NCBI GenBank assembly: GCA_963749145.1
Contig: CAVVLN010000004.1
Location: 62,001-126,000 of the forward strand
Direction: 5' to 3'
Source of the DNA: JASHPR01 sp963749145
Lineage (GTDB): Bacteria; Actinomycetota; Actinomycetes; Streptosporangiales; Streptosporangiaceae
Length of the DNA stretch: 64,000 nucleotides
The position numbers and the translations under genes are program-made. The notes beneath the pieces are model-generated. The model did no database searches. It worked only from the letters and a program-made list of their open reading frames with translations, and was not told the origin of the DNA. Below are positions 26,048-34,399 of the stretch, one piece after another (positions within the stretch are counted from its first letter, which is position 1; the number at the start of each line of letters is the position of its first letter).

Positions 26048-27212
26048 CTACCCCGCTGGCGCGGCCGGGTCGAAGCGGTCCGGCCGGTACGGCGCGAGCT
26101 CGGCGGCCGCCGCGCCGCCGAGGTCGCTGGTGATCAGCCGGGCCAGGTGCGCGCCGAGGGTCACGCCGCTGTGCGTGACCGCGACGTACAGTCCGCCGAC
26201 ACCCGGGACCCAGCCGACCACGGACCGGCCGTCGGCCGGCATGGGCCGCACGCATACCCGGCAAGCCGTGACGCTGGCGTCCTCCAGCCCGCCGACCGCG
26301 CGGCGCGCCCGCCGCAGCAGCTCCCGGGCCCAGCGCCGCAGCTGCGTCTCGGGTGTGTGCAGGTCCACGGCTGCGTCCGGCGCTTCCAGGTGGACCTGCC
26401 CGCCCAGATGGGGCCGCAGGTAAACGTCCGGCGCGTGCACCAGCCGCCGCGGGCCATCCGGGGTCACCGGGCCGGCCCGCACCACCAGCCCGGGCGCGGC
26501 CGCGCCCGGCGTCGCCCACGGCACGAGCGGTATCCGGCCCGTTCCGCCCGCCCGCCCGGCCAGCCCGGGCGCCCAGCGCCCGGCGCAGCACACCACCACG
26601 TCGGCCGGTATCACCTCGCCGACGGCGGTCCGCACCGCCTGTACCGCGCCGGCGGCCGTGTCGAAGCTGGTCACCGCGCCCTGGTCGGCGGTGAGCACCC
26701 GGGCGCCGTGGCCGGCCGCCTGCCGGACCAGCCAGCCGACCAGTTCCTCGGTGAGCAGGTAACCCTCACCGGGAAACCAGGCGATCTCGGGCGCAGGCCG
26801 GGGCAGCCGCAGGGCCAGGCTCGAGCTCGGCCGCGTCGGCCGCGCCGATCAGCCGCGCCGGGTATCCCCAGGCGGCCAGCCGCCGCACGCGCGCCGAAAG
26901 CCGGGCGCGCTCCGGCTCGCTCGCCGCCCACTCGATGTTCCCGGCCGGCCGGTACCAGGCCGCGCCGCCGGCCCTGGCCGACAGCTCGGCCCACGCGAGC
27001 ATTCCCGCGTGATTGAGGTCGTGGTAGGCGCGGGGAGCCTTGTCGTTGGAGTTCAGCCAGGCGAAGCTCGACCGGGTGGTCGCCTGGCCGGGCTGGTCGC
27101 GATCCAGCAGCGTCACCTCGAGGCCCGCCTCGGCCAGCCGGGCCGCCACGCTCGCCCCGATCACCCCGGCCCCGATCACCGCGCACCGCCGTGGCCGCGG
27201 CCTTCTGCCCAT
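26048..27212 (-). pseudogene. DadA-like FAD-dependent amine/amino acid oxidoreductase with one frame break
   Basis: ATG at 27212 begins a glycine/D-amino acid oxidase-type flavoprotein of about 388 residues. CAVIGAGVIGASVAARLAEA (about residues 10-29) is the ADP-binding loop, followed by VTLLDRD and QATTRSSFAWLNS. At about 26815 one extra base shifts the frame; the other frame continues APEIAWFPGEGYLLTEELVG and HGARVLTADQGAVTSFD, and ends with VRPMPADGRSVVGWVPGVGG, the C-terminal FAD contact. All expected segments are present, so this is either a very recent mutation or a sequencing error. It is divergent from the acyl-CoA ligase gene. Confidence 0.8.
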
Positions 27213-27294
27213 CCCGCCATCCTCGCAGGGCGGGGACTTGGCCCGAACCTCCTCCCGGGTCCAGTCTGGGGGGGCAACCAAGTGGAGGCCTATC

Positions 27295-28866
27295 GTGGAA
27301 ACACCCCTGAGCCCGCTGGACTTCGCGCGCCGGACCCGCCGCCTGCACGGCGCACGGGAGGCGGTGATCGACGGCGACCTGCGGCTCTCGTACGAGCAGT
27401 TTTTCGACCGCTGTGACCGGTGGTCGTCGGCGCTGCAGGGCCTGGGCGTCCGGCCCGGCGACCGGGTGGCGACGATCGCGCCGAACACCCACGCCCAACT
27501 CGAGTCGTTCTACGCGGTGCCGCAGATCGGCGCCGTGCTCGTGCCGGTCAACTACCGGCTGACGCCGGCGGACTTCGCCTACATCGTGAACCACTCGGGC
27601 GCCAGCGTGCTCTGCGCGGACGGGGACTACCTGGCCGCCGTGGACAGCGTGCGCGACCAGATGCCGGACGTACGGCACTTCGTGGCGCTCACCGGGGCGC
27701 GCGAAGGCTGGCTGGACTACGAGGCCGCGACCGAGGCGGCCCGCCCGGGCTTCACCCGGCCGGAGATCGGCGAGCTTGACCTGCTCACGATCAACTACAC
27801 CAGCGGGACCACCGCCCGCCCCAAGGGCGTGATGATCACCCACAGGAACGCGGCCATCAACTCGATCGGCACGATGCTGCACCTGCCGATCGCGGTGGGC
27901 GAGCGCTACCTGTGGACGCTGCCGATGTTCCACGCCAACGGCTGGACGTACACCTGGACGGTGACGGCGGCGGCCGGCACCCACGTCTGCCTGCCCAAGG
28001 TCGAACCGGCCGAGGTGTTCCGGCTGATCCGGGAGGAGCACGTGCGGTGGATGTGCGCGGCGCCCACGGTGCTGATCGCGCTCGCCCACACCCCCGCCGG
28101 CGTACGCGGCGAGGTCCCGGCCGGGGTGCGCGTGGTGACCGCGGGGGCGCCGCCGGCCGCGGCCACGATCGAACGGCTGGAAGGGGAATTCGGCTGGGAG
28201 ATCACGCACGTGTACGGGCTGACCGAGACCGCGCCATTCATAACGGTCTGCATCCCGCTGCCGGAGCACCAGGACCTGAGCCTGGCCGACCGGGCCGTGA
28301 TCAAGGCCAGGCAGGGGGTCGAGCTGATCACCTCCGGCGAGCTGCGGGTGGTGGACCCGGCGGGCCAGGAGGTGCCCGCGGACGGGAAGACGCTCGGCGA
28401 GATCACCGTCCGCGGCAACGCCGTGATGAACGGGTACTACCACGACCCGGAGGCGACCAAGCATGTGATGGGCGACGGCTGGTTCCACACCGGCGACGCG
28501 GCCGTGGTCCATCCCGACGGGTACGTGGAGATCCGCGACCGGCTCAAGGACGTGATCATCAGCGGCGGGGAGAACATCTCGTCGGTGGAGGTCGAGGGCG
28601 CGCTGCTGCGCCACCCGGCGGTCCAGGAGGTCGCGATCGTCGGGCTGCCGCACGACAAGTGGGGCGAGGTTCCGCACGCGTTCGTCGTGCTCGGCGACGG
28701 GGAAAACGTGACCGGCGAGGAACTGATCGCGTTCGCCCGGGACCACCTCGCGCACTACAAGGCCCCGCGCGGGGTGACGATCGTGCCGGAACTGCCGAAG
28801 ACCGGTACCGGCAAGATCCAGAAGTACGTCCTTCGCGAGGGCGCGCCCAACCTCGCCCGTCAGTAG
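27295..28866 (+). CDS. Long/medium-chain acyl-CoA synthetase (FadD-like AMP-dependent ligase)
   Basis: A 523-residue adenylate-forming enzyme that activates a carboxylic acid as acyl-AMP and then acyl-CoA. I chose the GTG at 27295 with GGAGG seven bases upstream. LTINYTSGTTARPKGVMITH (about 163-182) is the P-loop A3 motif, YGLTETAPF (about 305) the A5 motif, GDGWFHTGDAAVVHPDGY (about 390-407) the A7 region with its Asp, RLKDVIISGGENISS (about 414) the hinge, and LPKTGTGKIQKYVLRE (about 500) carries the catalytic Lys. Substrate is not decided by sequence. The upstream flavoprotein gene is divergent; downstream lies a kinase remnant. Confidence 0.93.
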   Translation: METPLSPLDFARRTRRLHGAREAVIDGDLRLSYEQFFDRCDRWSSALQGLGVRPGDRVATIAPNTHAQLESFYAVPQIGAVLVPVNYRLTPADFAYIVNHSGASVLCADGDYLAAVDSVRDQMPDVRHFVALTGAREGWLDYEAATEAARPGFTRPEIGELDLLTINYTSGTTARPKGVMITHRNAAINSIGTMLHLPIAVGERYLWTLPMFHANGWTYTWTVTAAAGTHVCLPKVEPAEVFRLIREEHVRWMCAAPTVLIALAHTPAGVRGEVPAGVRVVTAGAPPAAATIERLEGEFGWEITHVYGLTETAPFITVCIPLPEHQDLSLADRAVIKARQGVELITSGELRVVDPAGQEVPADGKTLGEITVRGNAVMNGYYHDPEATKHVMGDGWFHTGDAAVVHPDGYVEIRDRLKDVIISGGENISSVEVEGALLRHPAVQEVAIVGLPHDKWGEVPHAFVVLGDGENVTGEELIAFARDHLAHYKAPRGVTIVPELPKTGTGKIQKYVLREGAPNLARQ

Positions 28867-28906
28867 GCCGGGGTCACCCGGCCCGCGGCACGGCCGGGGT
28901 CACTCG

Positions 28907-29023
28907 GCCCGCGAGCGGACCGCGCTGTACGGCGGCGAGCTCCGGGCCGGGCCCCGCCCGGGCGGCGGGTGGCTGGTGCGGGCCCGCATTCCCGCCGAGC
29001 CGCTGCCCGCCGGCGCCAGGTGA
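28907..29023 (+). pseudogene. 3' end of a sensor histidine kinase gene
   Basis: Just before the response regulator, frame 2 reads RERTALYGGELRAGPRPGGG and WLVRARIPAEPLPAGAR, stopping at 29021-29023. This is the usual last strand of an NarL-partner histidine kinase ATPase domain (compare the full kinase at 43079-44323, which ends with GGELRISAGRGGGFIVEARL). The stop overlaps the regulator start by GTGA, as in an intact pair. All upstream kinase sequence is missing; the acyl-CoA ligase stop lies only about 40 bases away. Confidence 0.75.
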
Positions 29024-29700
29024 ACAACCCCGCCGCGCCGCCGCGCGTGGTGATCGCTGACGACCAGACCCTGGTCCGCAGTGGGTTCCGCATGATCCTC
29101 GGTGCGGCCGGGATCCCGGTGGTGGCCGAGGCGGCCGACGGCGGCCAGGCCGTGGCCGCCGTGCTCAAGCACCGCCCCGATGTCGTGCTGATGGACATCC
29201 GGATGCCGGAGATGGACGGGCTGGAGGCCACCCGGCGCATCCTGGCCGCGCGAGCGGGGGCGGGCTGCCGGATCATCATCCTGACCACGTTCGACCTCGA
29301 CGAGTATGTGTACACCGCGCTGACCGTGGGCGCCAGCGGCTTCCTGCTCAAGGACGTCTCACCCGAGCAGCTGGTGGCCGCGGTGCGCCTGGTCCGCTCG
29401 GGCGACGCCCTGCTGGCACCGTCGATCACCCGCCGGCTCGTGGCGCGGTTCGCGCCCGGCGCTCCCGGGGCGCCGGGCGGGGCCCGGGAGCTGTCCGAGC
29501 TGACCCCGCGCGAGCTGGAGGTGCTGCGGTTGCTGGCTCGCGGCCTGAGCAACGCCGAGCTGGCCGCGGAGCTCACCCTGAGCGAGGCGACGGTCAAGAC
29601 CCACGTGGGCCGCATCCTGGCCAAGCTTCAGCTGCGCGACCGGGTGCAGGCCGTGGTCCTGGCCTACGAGACCGGCCTGGCCAGCCCGGGCCAGTCCTAG
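29020..29700 (+). CDS. NarL/FixJ-family response regulator (orphaned)
   Basis: A 226-residue two-domain regulator. The receiver domain has the acidic pair in VVIADDQTLVRSGF (about 9-22), the phosphorylation Asp in VVLMDIRMPEMDGLEATRR (about residue 58), Thr in IIILTTFDLDEYVY and Lys in GFLLKDVSPEQLV. The C-terminal LuxR-type HTH reads LTPRELEVLRLLARGLSNAE and ATVKTHVGRILAKL. GTG at 29020 overlaps the stop of the truncated kinase. Its cognate kinase is therefore not encoded here in working form. Confidence 0.92.
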   Translation: MNNPAAPPRVVIADDQTLVRSGFRMILGAAGIPVVAEAADGGQAVAAVLKHRPDVVLMDIRMPEMDGLEATRRILAARAGAGCRIIILTTFDLDEYVYTALTVGASGFLLKDVSPEQLVAAVRLVRSGDALLAPSITRRLVARFAPGAPGAPGGARELSELTPRELEVLRLLARGLSNAELAAELTLSEATVKTHVGRILAKLQLRDRVQAVVLAYETGLASPGQS

Positions 29701-29717
29701 CCCGCCTCCCGAAGCAT

Positions 29718-29789
29718 GATCCGTCAGGACGGACGTCCGCCGGTCACTATGACGCCACTATGACCGGCAGACGTCCGCGGTAACGGATC
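29718..29789. terminator. Long interrupted inverted repeat between convergent genes
   Basis: GATCCGT (29718) pairs with ACGGATC (29783-29789), and inside that GGACGTCCGCCGGTCA (29730-29745) pairs with TGACCGGCAGACGTCC with one mismatch. A direct repeat CACTATGA lies in the loop. It sits between a response regulator and a hydrolase gene that converge, so a two-way terminator is the simplest reading. Confidence 0.6.
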
Positions 29790-29914
29790 TTCCTTCTACC
29801 TTGTGTGTGCTCCTGACGGGCCGGGGCGGTGTTCCTGGCGGGCCCGGGCGGTGCTCCTGGCCGGGCGGGTCGCCGACACGGTCCTGCGCGGCATCGCGCC
29901 CCGGCCGGGGCGGG

Positions 29915-30682
29915 TCAGCCGCTCAGGTGCCGGCCGAAGAAGCTGAACACCTTGGCCCAGCCGTCCATGGCCGCCTCGGGCCGGTACATCGGGGTGTGGT
30001 AGTAGAAGAAGCCGTGCCCGGCGCCGTCGTAGCGGTAGAACTCGAACGACTTGCCGAGCCGCGCCAGCTCCGCCTCGTGCTGGTCCACCTGCCCGGGTGT
30101 CGGGTGCTGGTCGTCGTTGCCGAACAGCCCCAGCAGCGGCGCCGACAGCCCCGCGGTGAGGTCGATCGGTGCCACCGGGCGCGCGTCGGACAGGTCCTCC
30201 GGCGCCATGACCACGCCCCCGCCCCACAGGTCGGCGACCGCGTCGAAGCCGCTGACGCGGGAGGCGGTCAGCAGCGCGTGCCGGCCGCCGGAACAGGTGC
30301 CGATGATGCCCGCCCGGCCGTTGCTGCCCGGCTGGGCCTTCAGCCAGCCGAGGGCGGCCTCGCAATCGGCCACCACGCTGTCGTCGCGTACCCCGCCCTC
30401 GGAGCGGACCCGGGCGGTGATGTCGTCGGGCGTGCCGTGGCCGAACCGGCAGTACAGGTCCGGGCAGATCACGCAGTAGCCGTGACGGGCCAGCCGCTCG
30501 GAGAACTCCCGGTAGAACTCGTCCCAGCCCGGCATGTGGTGCACGGCCACGACGCCGGGCACCGGGTCCGGGCTGGCCGGCCTGGCCACGTAAGCGTGGA
30601 TCTCGTCGCCGTTGCCACCCGCATAGGCGATCACCTCCGCGGTGATGCCCTGCCTGGCGTCAGTGCTGAACGAGTTCCACAT
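29915..30682 (-). CDS. Dienelactone hydrolase family protein
   Basis: A 255-residue alpha/beta hydrolase. ATG at 30682 has GAAGGGA upstream; the open frame before it is not coding-like. VVAVHHMPGWDEFYREF (about 42) forms the oxyanion region, GIIGTCSGGRHALL (about 128) carries the nucleophile Cys in the GxCxGG elbow, LFGNDDQHPTP (about 188) the acid Asp and YDGAGHGFFYYH (about 222) the His. Cys-His-Asp is the triad of dienelactone hydrolases, which open lactone rings in chloroaromatic breakdown, but many members have other ester substrates. Single gene, convergent with the response regulator. Confidence 0.88.
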   Translation of the reverse strand: MWNSFSTDARQGITAEVIAYAGGNGDEIHAYVARPASPDPVPGVVAVHHMPGWDEFYREFSERLARHGYCVICPDLYCRFGHGTPDDITARVRSEGGVRDDSVVADCEAALGWLKAQPGSNGRAGIIGTCSGGRHALLTASRVSGFDAVADLWGGGVVMAPEDLSDARPVAPIDLTAGLSAPLLGLFGNDDQHPTPGQVDQHEAELARLGKSFEFYRYDGAGHGFFYYHTPMYRPEAAMDGWAKVFSFFGRHLSG

Positions 30683-30821
30683 GGCTGTCCCTTCACTCGG
30701 CCCAAAGAGGCCATCCAACCGTAACGAACCGGCACGGGCCGGTCCAGGAACACCCAGCGTCACGCGGCGGCGGTGATAGAACCAGACCCAGCAGGCCGTC
30801 GCAGGACCCGAGGAGGTCGGT

Positions 30822-31052
30822 GTGGCACAACATCCGGTGATCGGTTACATCGTCTGGGCGCTGCTGTTCGGCGCGCTGTTCGCGTGGGAGGGCCTGGCCC
30901 TGAGCCACATCAGCGGCAGCGTGCCGACGCTCAGCGACACCTTCCGCGCGATCATGCGCTATCCGTTCGGGCGGTGGGCGTTGTTCGCGCTGTGGCTGTG
31001 GTTCGGCTGGCACATCTTCGTCCGCGGCTGGCATTTCCTGCTCCGGGCCTGA
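30822..31052 (+). CDS. DUF6186-type small membrane protein
   Basis: A 76-residue protein with two membrane helices: IVWALLFGALFAWEGLAL (about 9-26) and GRWALFALWLWFGWHIFV (about 50-67). Between them is SVPTLSDTFRAIMRYP, the conserved soluble loop of the DUF6186 family, as I recall it from Streptomyces. GTG at 30822 follows GAGGAGG. It is followed within 20 bases by the DUF6256-type gene, a pairing seen in other actinomycetes. No function is known. Confidence 0.75.
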   Translation: MAQHPVIGYIVWALLFGALFAWEGLALSHISGSVPTLSDTFRAIMRYPFGRWALFALWLWFGWHIFVRGWHFLLRA

Positions 31053-31068
31053 CGGGCGGGCTGCCGGG

Positions 31069-31530
31069 ATGTCAACCTTGCTGCTCCGGCAGGACCTGGG
31101 GCCGATGGTGGTCGGCTACCTGCTGATCATGGGGTCGCTCGCCTTCGGCCTGCGGCTCGTCCGCCGCTCGGCGTCGCGCCCCGGTGACCCGCGCCTGCCG
31201 GGCCCGCCGCGCCCGCGGCCGGCCCGGGAGCCCGCGGCGCCGGTGGCGCCCGGAGCGCCCGCCGAGGCGCCCGCGGCCCGCCACGGCCTGCGCGCGCTCA
31301 CCCGGCCCGGGCCCGGCTGGCCCCGGCTGATCCGCCACGTCCTGGCCACCGCCGGGTGCGGCTATCTGCTGCTCATGATCGTCAACATCCTGTACTACTA
31401 CGGCGTGGCGCGCGTGGGCGGCAGCTTCATCATCAGCGGTTTCACCGGCTGCGCGCTGCTGATCGGGCTCAGCCTGCCGGTGTTCCTGGCCGCGTCATGG
31501 CTGGCCGAGCGCACGGGCTGGCGGTTCTAG
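31069..31530 (+). CDS. DUF6256-type membrane protein
   Basis: A 153-residue protein with an N-terminal membrane helix (MVVGYLLIMGSLAFGLRLV, about 13-31), a Pro/Ala-rich cytoplasmic stretch (35-85), and two further helices (GCGYLLLMIVNILYYYGV and ISGFTGCALLIGLSLPVFLA). The arrangement matches the DUF6256 family found after DUF6186 genes. The end overlaps the convergent glycosyltransferase gene by four bases. Function unknown. Confidence 0.72.
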   Translation: MSTLLLRQDLGPMVVGYLLIMGSLAFGLRLVRRSASRPGDPRLPGPPRPRPAREPAAPVAPGAPAEAPAARHGLRALTRPGPGWPRLIRHVLATAGCGYLLLMIVNILYYYGVARVGGSFIISGFTGCALLIGLSLPVFLAASWLAERTGWRF

Positions 31531-32216
31531 CGCGGCGCGAACCGTTCCCGGGTCAGGATCCACAGCGCTTCCGCGCCGTCGCGCCAGGTGAGCTTCTTGC
31601 CGGCCTCGCGGCTGCGCGCCTTGTAGGAGATCGGAACCTCGTAGGGCCGCAAGCCCCGGCGCAGCAGCTTGCCGGTCACCTCGGCCTCCATGCCGAATCC
31701 GGACTCGCGGATATCCAGCTTCCGGTACAGGGCGGCCGGCATCAGCTTGAAACAGGTCTCCAGGTCGCTGATATAGCAGTTGAACAGCACGTTGGCGAAG
31801 GTCGTGACGCCCTTGTTGCCCAGCACGTAGGTGTAGGAGTAGGCGTTGTGACTCCGGAACGCCCTGGTGCCGTAGACAACCTCCGCCTGCCCGGCGATCA
31901 CCGGGGCCAGCAGCGCCGGAATCTCCGCGGGCGAGTACTCCAGGTCAGCGTCGCACATGATGATGTAGTCGCCGCTAGCGGTGGCGGCCGCGGTACGGAT
32001 CGCGGCCCCCTTGCCCCGGTTACGCGGGTGCAGGCGGACGTTCACTCGCGGGTCATCGGCGATGGCCGGGTACAACTCCCTGGTACCGTCGGTGCTGCCG
32101 TCGTCCACGATGACGAGCTCGGTCTCGCAGGGAAAGTTAACGTTAAGAACATCCTTGATCGCGGATGGCAGTGTCGCGCGCTCGTTGTACACGGGCATGA
32201 GAATTGACAGCTTCAC
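31527..32216 (-). CDS. GT2 glycosyltransferase (polyprenyl-phosphate sugar transferase-like)
   Basis: A 229-residue cytoplasmic glycosyltransferase of the DPM1/DPG synthase type. LSILMPVYNERATLPSAI (about 3-20) is the nucleotide-binding start, VIVDDGSTDGT (about 36) and MCDADLEYSP (about 88, DxD motif) bind the sugar nucleotide and metal, and ETCFKLMPAALYRKLDI (about 150) is the acceptor region. It likely moves a sugar to a lipid phosphate carrier. The start is uncertain: GTG at 32216 or TTG at 32264 in frame. It is divergent from the UDP-glucuronate decarboxylase gene. Confidence 0.87.
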   Translation of the reverse strand: MKLSILMPVYNERATLPSAIKDVLNVNFPCETELVIVDDGSTDGTRELYPAIADDPRVNVRLHPRNRGKGAAIRTAAATASGDYIIMCDADLEYSPAEIPALLAPVIAGQAEVVYGTRAFRSHNAYSYTYVLGNKGVTTFANVLFNCYISDLETCFKLMPAALYRKLDIRESGFGMEAEVTGKLLRRGLRPYEVPISYKARSREAGKKLTWRDGAEALWILTRERFAPR

Positions 32217-32330
32217 GCTCGGCAGCTTACGTGAGCATCCGGAGGCAATGCCAGACAAAGTCAAGGCAAGAGATAGGCGGCAACATCGCAGTTTGGACGC
32301 GAATTGTAAAGGACTGTTAAAGGAGTTTCA

Positions 32331-33317
32331 ATGAATTCGCATTCGGCGCGGGAACGCCCCGGAGTTCCGGGGGCGGGGGGTCACCGCGTCCTGGTCACCG
32401 GGGGTTCGGGGTTCATCGGATCGCACCTGTGCCGGCGGCTGCTGGCGCAGGGTCACGATGTGCTGGTGGTCGACAACTTCTATTCCAGCACCCGGCACAA
32501 CGTCCTCGACCTGCTCGGTCAGCCGCGGTTCGAGCTGATGCGCCACGACGTGACGTTCCCGCTGTATGTCGAGGTCGATCAGATCTACCACCTGGCCTGC
32601 CCGGCCTCGCCGGTCTACTACCAGCGCGACCCGGTACAGACCACCAAGACCTGTGTGCACGGCTCGATCAACATGCTCGGGCTGGCCAAGCGGCTCGGCG
32701 CGCCGATCCTGCTCGCCTCGACGTCGGAGGTGTACGGCGACCCCGCCGTGCACCCGCAGGTCGAGTCCTACTGGGGGAACGTGAACCCGGTCGGCGTCCG
32801 GTCCTGCTACGACGAGGGCAAGCGGTGCGCGGAGACCCTGTTCTTCGACTACTACCGCCAGCACCAGCTGCCGATCAAGGTCGCGCGGATCTTCAACACC
32901 TACGGCCCGAACATGCTGGCTAACGACGGCCGCGTGGTGTCCAGCTTCGTCGTCTCGGCCCTGCGCGGCGAGCCGCTGAGGGTGTTCGGTGACGGGTCGC
33001 AGACCCGCTCGTTCTGCTACGTCGACGACATGGTCGATGGCCTGATCCGGCTGATGAACTCGCCGCGGGAGGTCACCGGTCCGGTGAACCTCGGCAACCC
33101 GGGCGAGTTCACCATGCTCGAGCTGGCCAAGAAGGTCCTGGCGCTGGCCGACGCCGACGCCCCGATCGAGCACGGCCCGCTCCCCTCCGACGACCCGGTG
33201 CGCCGCAGGCCGGACATCGCGCGAGCCCGGGAGCTGCTGAGCTGGGAGCCGCTCGTGCCGCTGGACGACGGCCTGGCCAAGACCGTGGAGTACTTCCGCC
33301 AGGTCCTGGGCGGGTGA
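32331..33317 (+). CDS. UDP-glucuronate decarboxylase (UDP-xylose synthase) / SDR epimerase family
   Basis: A 328-residue extended SDR enzyme. AAAGGAG precedes the ATG. VLVTGGSGFIGSHLCRRLLA (about 21-40) binds NAD, DQIYHLACPASPVYYQRDP (about 84-102) is the signature of UDP-glucuronate decarboxylases, and SCYDEGKRCAETL (about 160) carries the YxxxK catalytic pair. ARIFNTYGPNM and DGSQTRSFCYVDDMVDG are further family blocks. It converts UDP-glucuronate to UDP-xylose. With the dehydrogenase at 34977 (a possible UDP-glucuronate source), it suggests a pentose-containing surface glycan. Confidence 0.9.
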   Translation: MNSHSARERPGVPGAGGHRVLVTGGSGFIGSHLCRRLLAQGHDVLVVDNFYSSTRHNVLDLLGQPRFELMRHDVTFPLYVEVDQIYHLACPASPVYYQRDPVQTTKTCVHGSINMLGLAKRLGAPILLASTSEVYGDPAVHPQVESYWGNVNPVGVRSCYDEGKRCAETLFFDYYRQHQLPIKVARIFNTYGPNMLANDGRVVSSFVVSALRGEPLRVFGDGSQTRSFCYVDDMVDGLIRLMNSPREVTGPVNLGNPGEFTMLELAKKVLALADADAPIEHGPLPSDDPVRRRPDIARARELLSWEPLVPLDDGLAKTVEYFRQVLGG

Positions 33318-33318
33318 G

Positions 33319-33352
33319 CCGGCCTGGCCCGCCGGGCGGCGGGCCAGGCCGG
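33319..33352. terminator. 15-bp perfect GC hairpin
   Basis: CCGGCCTGGCCCGCC (33319-33333) pairs exactly with GGCGGGCCAGGCCGG (33338-33352) around GGGC. It begins two bases after the decarboxylase stop and is convergent with a minus-strand remnant, so it probably ends transcripts from both sides. There is no T-run. Confidence 0.75.
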
Positions 33353-33362
33353 TGCCGGGCCG

Positions 33363-33490
33363 CTACGCGCGCGGCCCGTAGCCCCAGACCGCCGCGGGCC
33401 CGCCCGCCAGGTTCGATGACAGGCCCACGTCCCACAGCGACGCGCTGCGCCAGATCAGCCCGAGCGCGTACGCCTGGCCGCGAACCCCCG
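33363..33490 (-). pseudogene. 3' end of an unidentified minus-strand gene
   Basis: The minus strand reads VRGQAYALGLIWRSASLWDV and GLSSNLAGGPAAVWGYGPRA before a TAG at 33363. The composition is protein-like, with Trp and Tyr rather than Arg/Pro shadow, and a terminator faces it. Upstream (to the right) the frame runs antisense through the patatin gene, so only about 40 C-terminal residues survive. I cannot assign the family. Confidence 0.45.
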
Positions 33491-33530
33491 GCCGGCCCGG
33501 TCTGCTTTGCTTGACCGCGAGGAGGTCGCG

Positions 33531-34355
33531 GTGGAGACGGCATTCGTGCTCGGCGGCGGCGGCGTGCTGGGCGCTCACGAGGTCGGCATGCTCCGGGCGC
33601 TGTCGGAGGCCGGGATCCGCCCCGACGTGGTGGTGGGAACCTCGGTCGGCGCCATCAACGGCGCGTTCGTGGCGGCCGACCCGGCGGGCGCCGCGGAACG
33701 CCTGGCCCGGCTCTGGCGGGGCGAGTCCCTGGCCCAGGCCTTCAGCGAGACCCTCTGGGGCCGCGCGGTCCGGCTGGCCCGCTCGGGCACGCACCTGCAC
33801 TCGATCGAGCCGCTGCGGCGACTGCTGGAGGACCAGCTTCCCGGGGCCGACTTCGCCGATCTCGTGCTGCCGTTTCACTGCGTGGCCGCCAGCATCGAGC
33901 GGGCCAGGCCGCGCTGGTTCAGCAGCGGGCCGGTCGTGCCCGCCGTCCTCGCCTCCTGCGCCGTGCCCGGGCTGCTGCCGCCGGTCGAGTTCGACGGCGA
34001 GCACTTCTACGACGGCGGGCTGGTGCACTCGATACCGGTCGGCCGGGCCGTCGCGCTGGGCGCCCGCACCGTGTACGTCCTGCACGTGGGCCGGATCGAG
34101 CGCCCGCTCGCGGTCCCCCGCCGTCCCTGGCAGGTGGGACTGGTCGCCTTCGAGATCGCCCGCCGGTACCGGTTTCATGAGGAGATGTCGGCATTGCCGG
34201 GCAACGTGCGGGTACACACCATGCCCGCGGGCATCGTCCGCGGCGGGCCGGATCATTCCCAGCTCCGGTACCGCGACAAGACTAAGGTCGCGGAGAGCAT
34301 AGAGCGCGCGTACACGGCCTCGGCCAGCTATCTCGCCCAGCTGACCAGGACCTGA
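33531..34355 (+). CDS. Patatin-like phospholipase
   Basis: A 274-residue lipid acyl hydrolase with a Ser-Asp dyad. FVLGGGGVLGAHEVGML (about 5-21) is the oxyanion-hole glycine run, VVGTSVGAINGAF (about 36-48) carries the nucleophile Ser in GxSxG, and EHFYDGGLVHSIP (about 158-170) the catalytic Asp in DGG. GTG at 33531 is preceded by GAGGAGG; a TTG at 33507 is less likely. The acyltransferase remnant follows in the same direction, so the two may once have formed a phospholipid remodelling pair. Confidence 0.92.
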   Translation: METAFVLGGGGVLGAHEVGMLRALSEAGIRPDVVVGTSVGAINGAFVAADPAGAAERLARLWRGESLAQAFSETLWGRAVRLARSGTHLHSIEPLRRLLEDQLPGADFADLVLPFHCVAASIERARPRWFSSGPVVPAVLASCAVPGLLPPVEFDGEHFYDGGLVHSIPVGRAVALGARTVYVLHVGRIERPLAVPRRPWQVGLVAFEIARRYRFHEEMSALPGNVRVHTMPAGIVRGGPDHSQLRYRDKTKVAESIERAYTASASYLAQLTRT

Positions 34356-34399
34356 GCGGCCCCGGAGGACGGGAGGGACCGGATGCTCCCACCCAGGCT

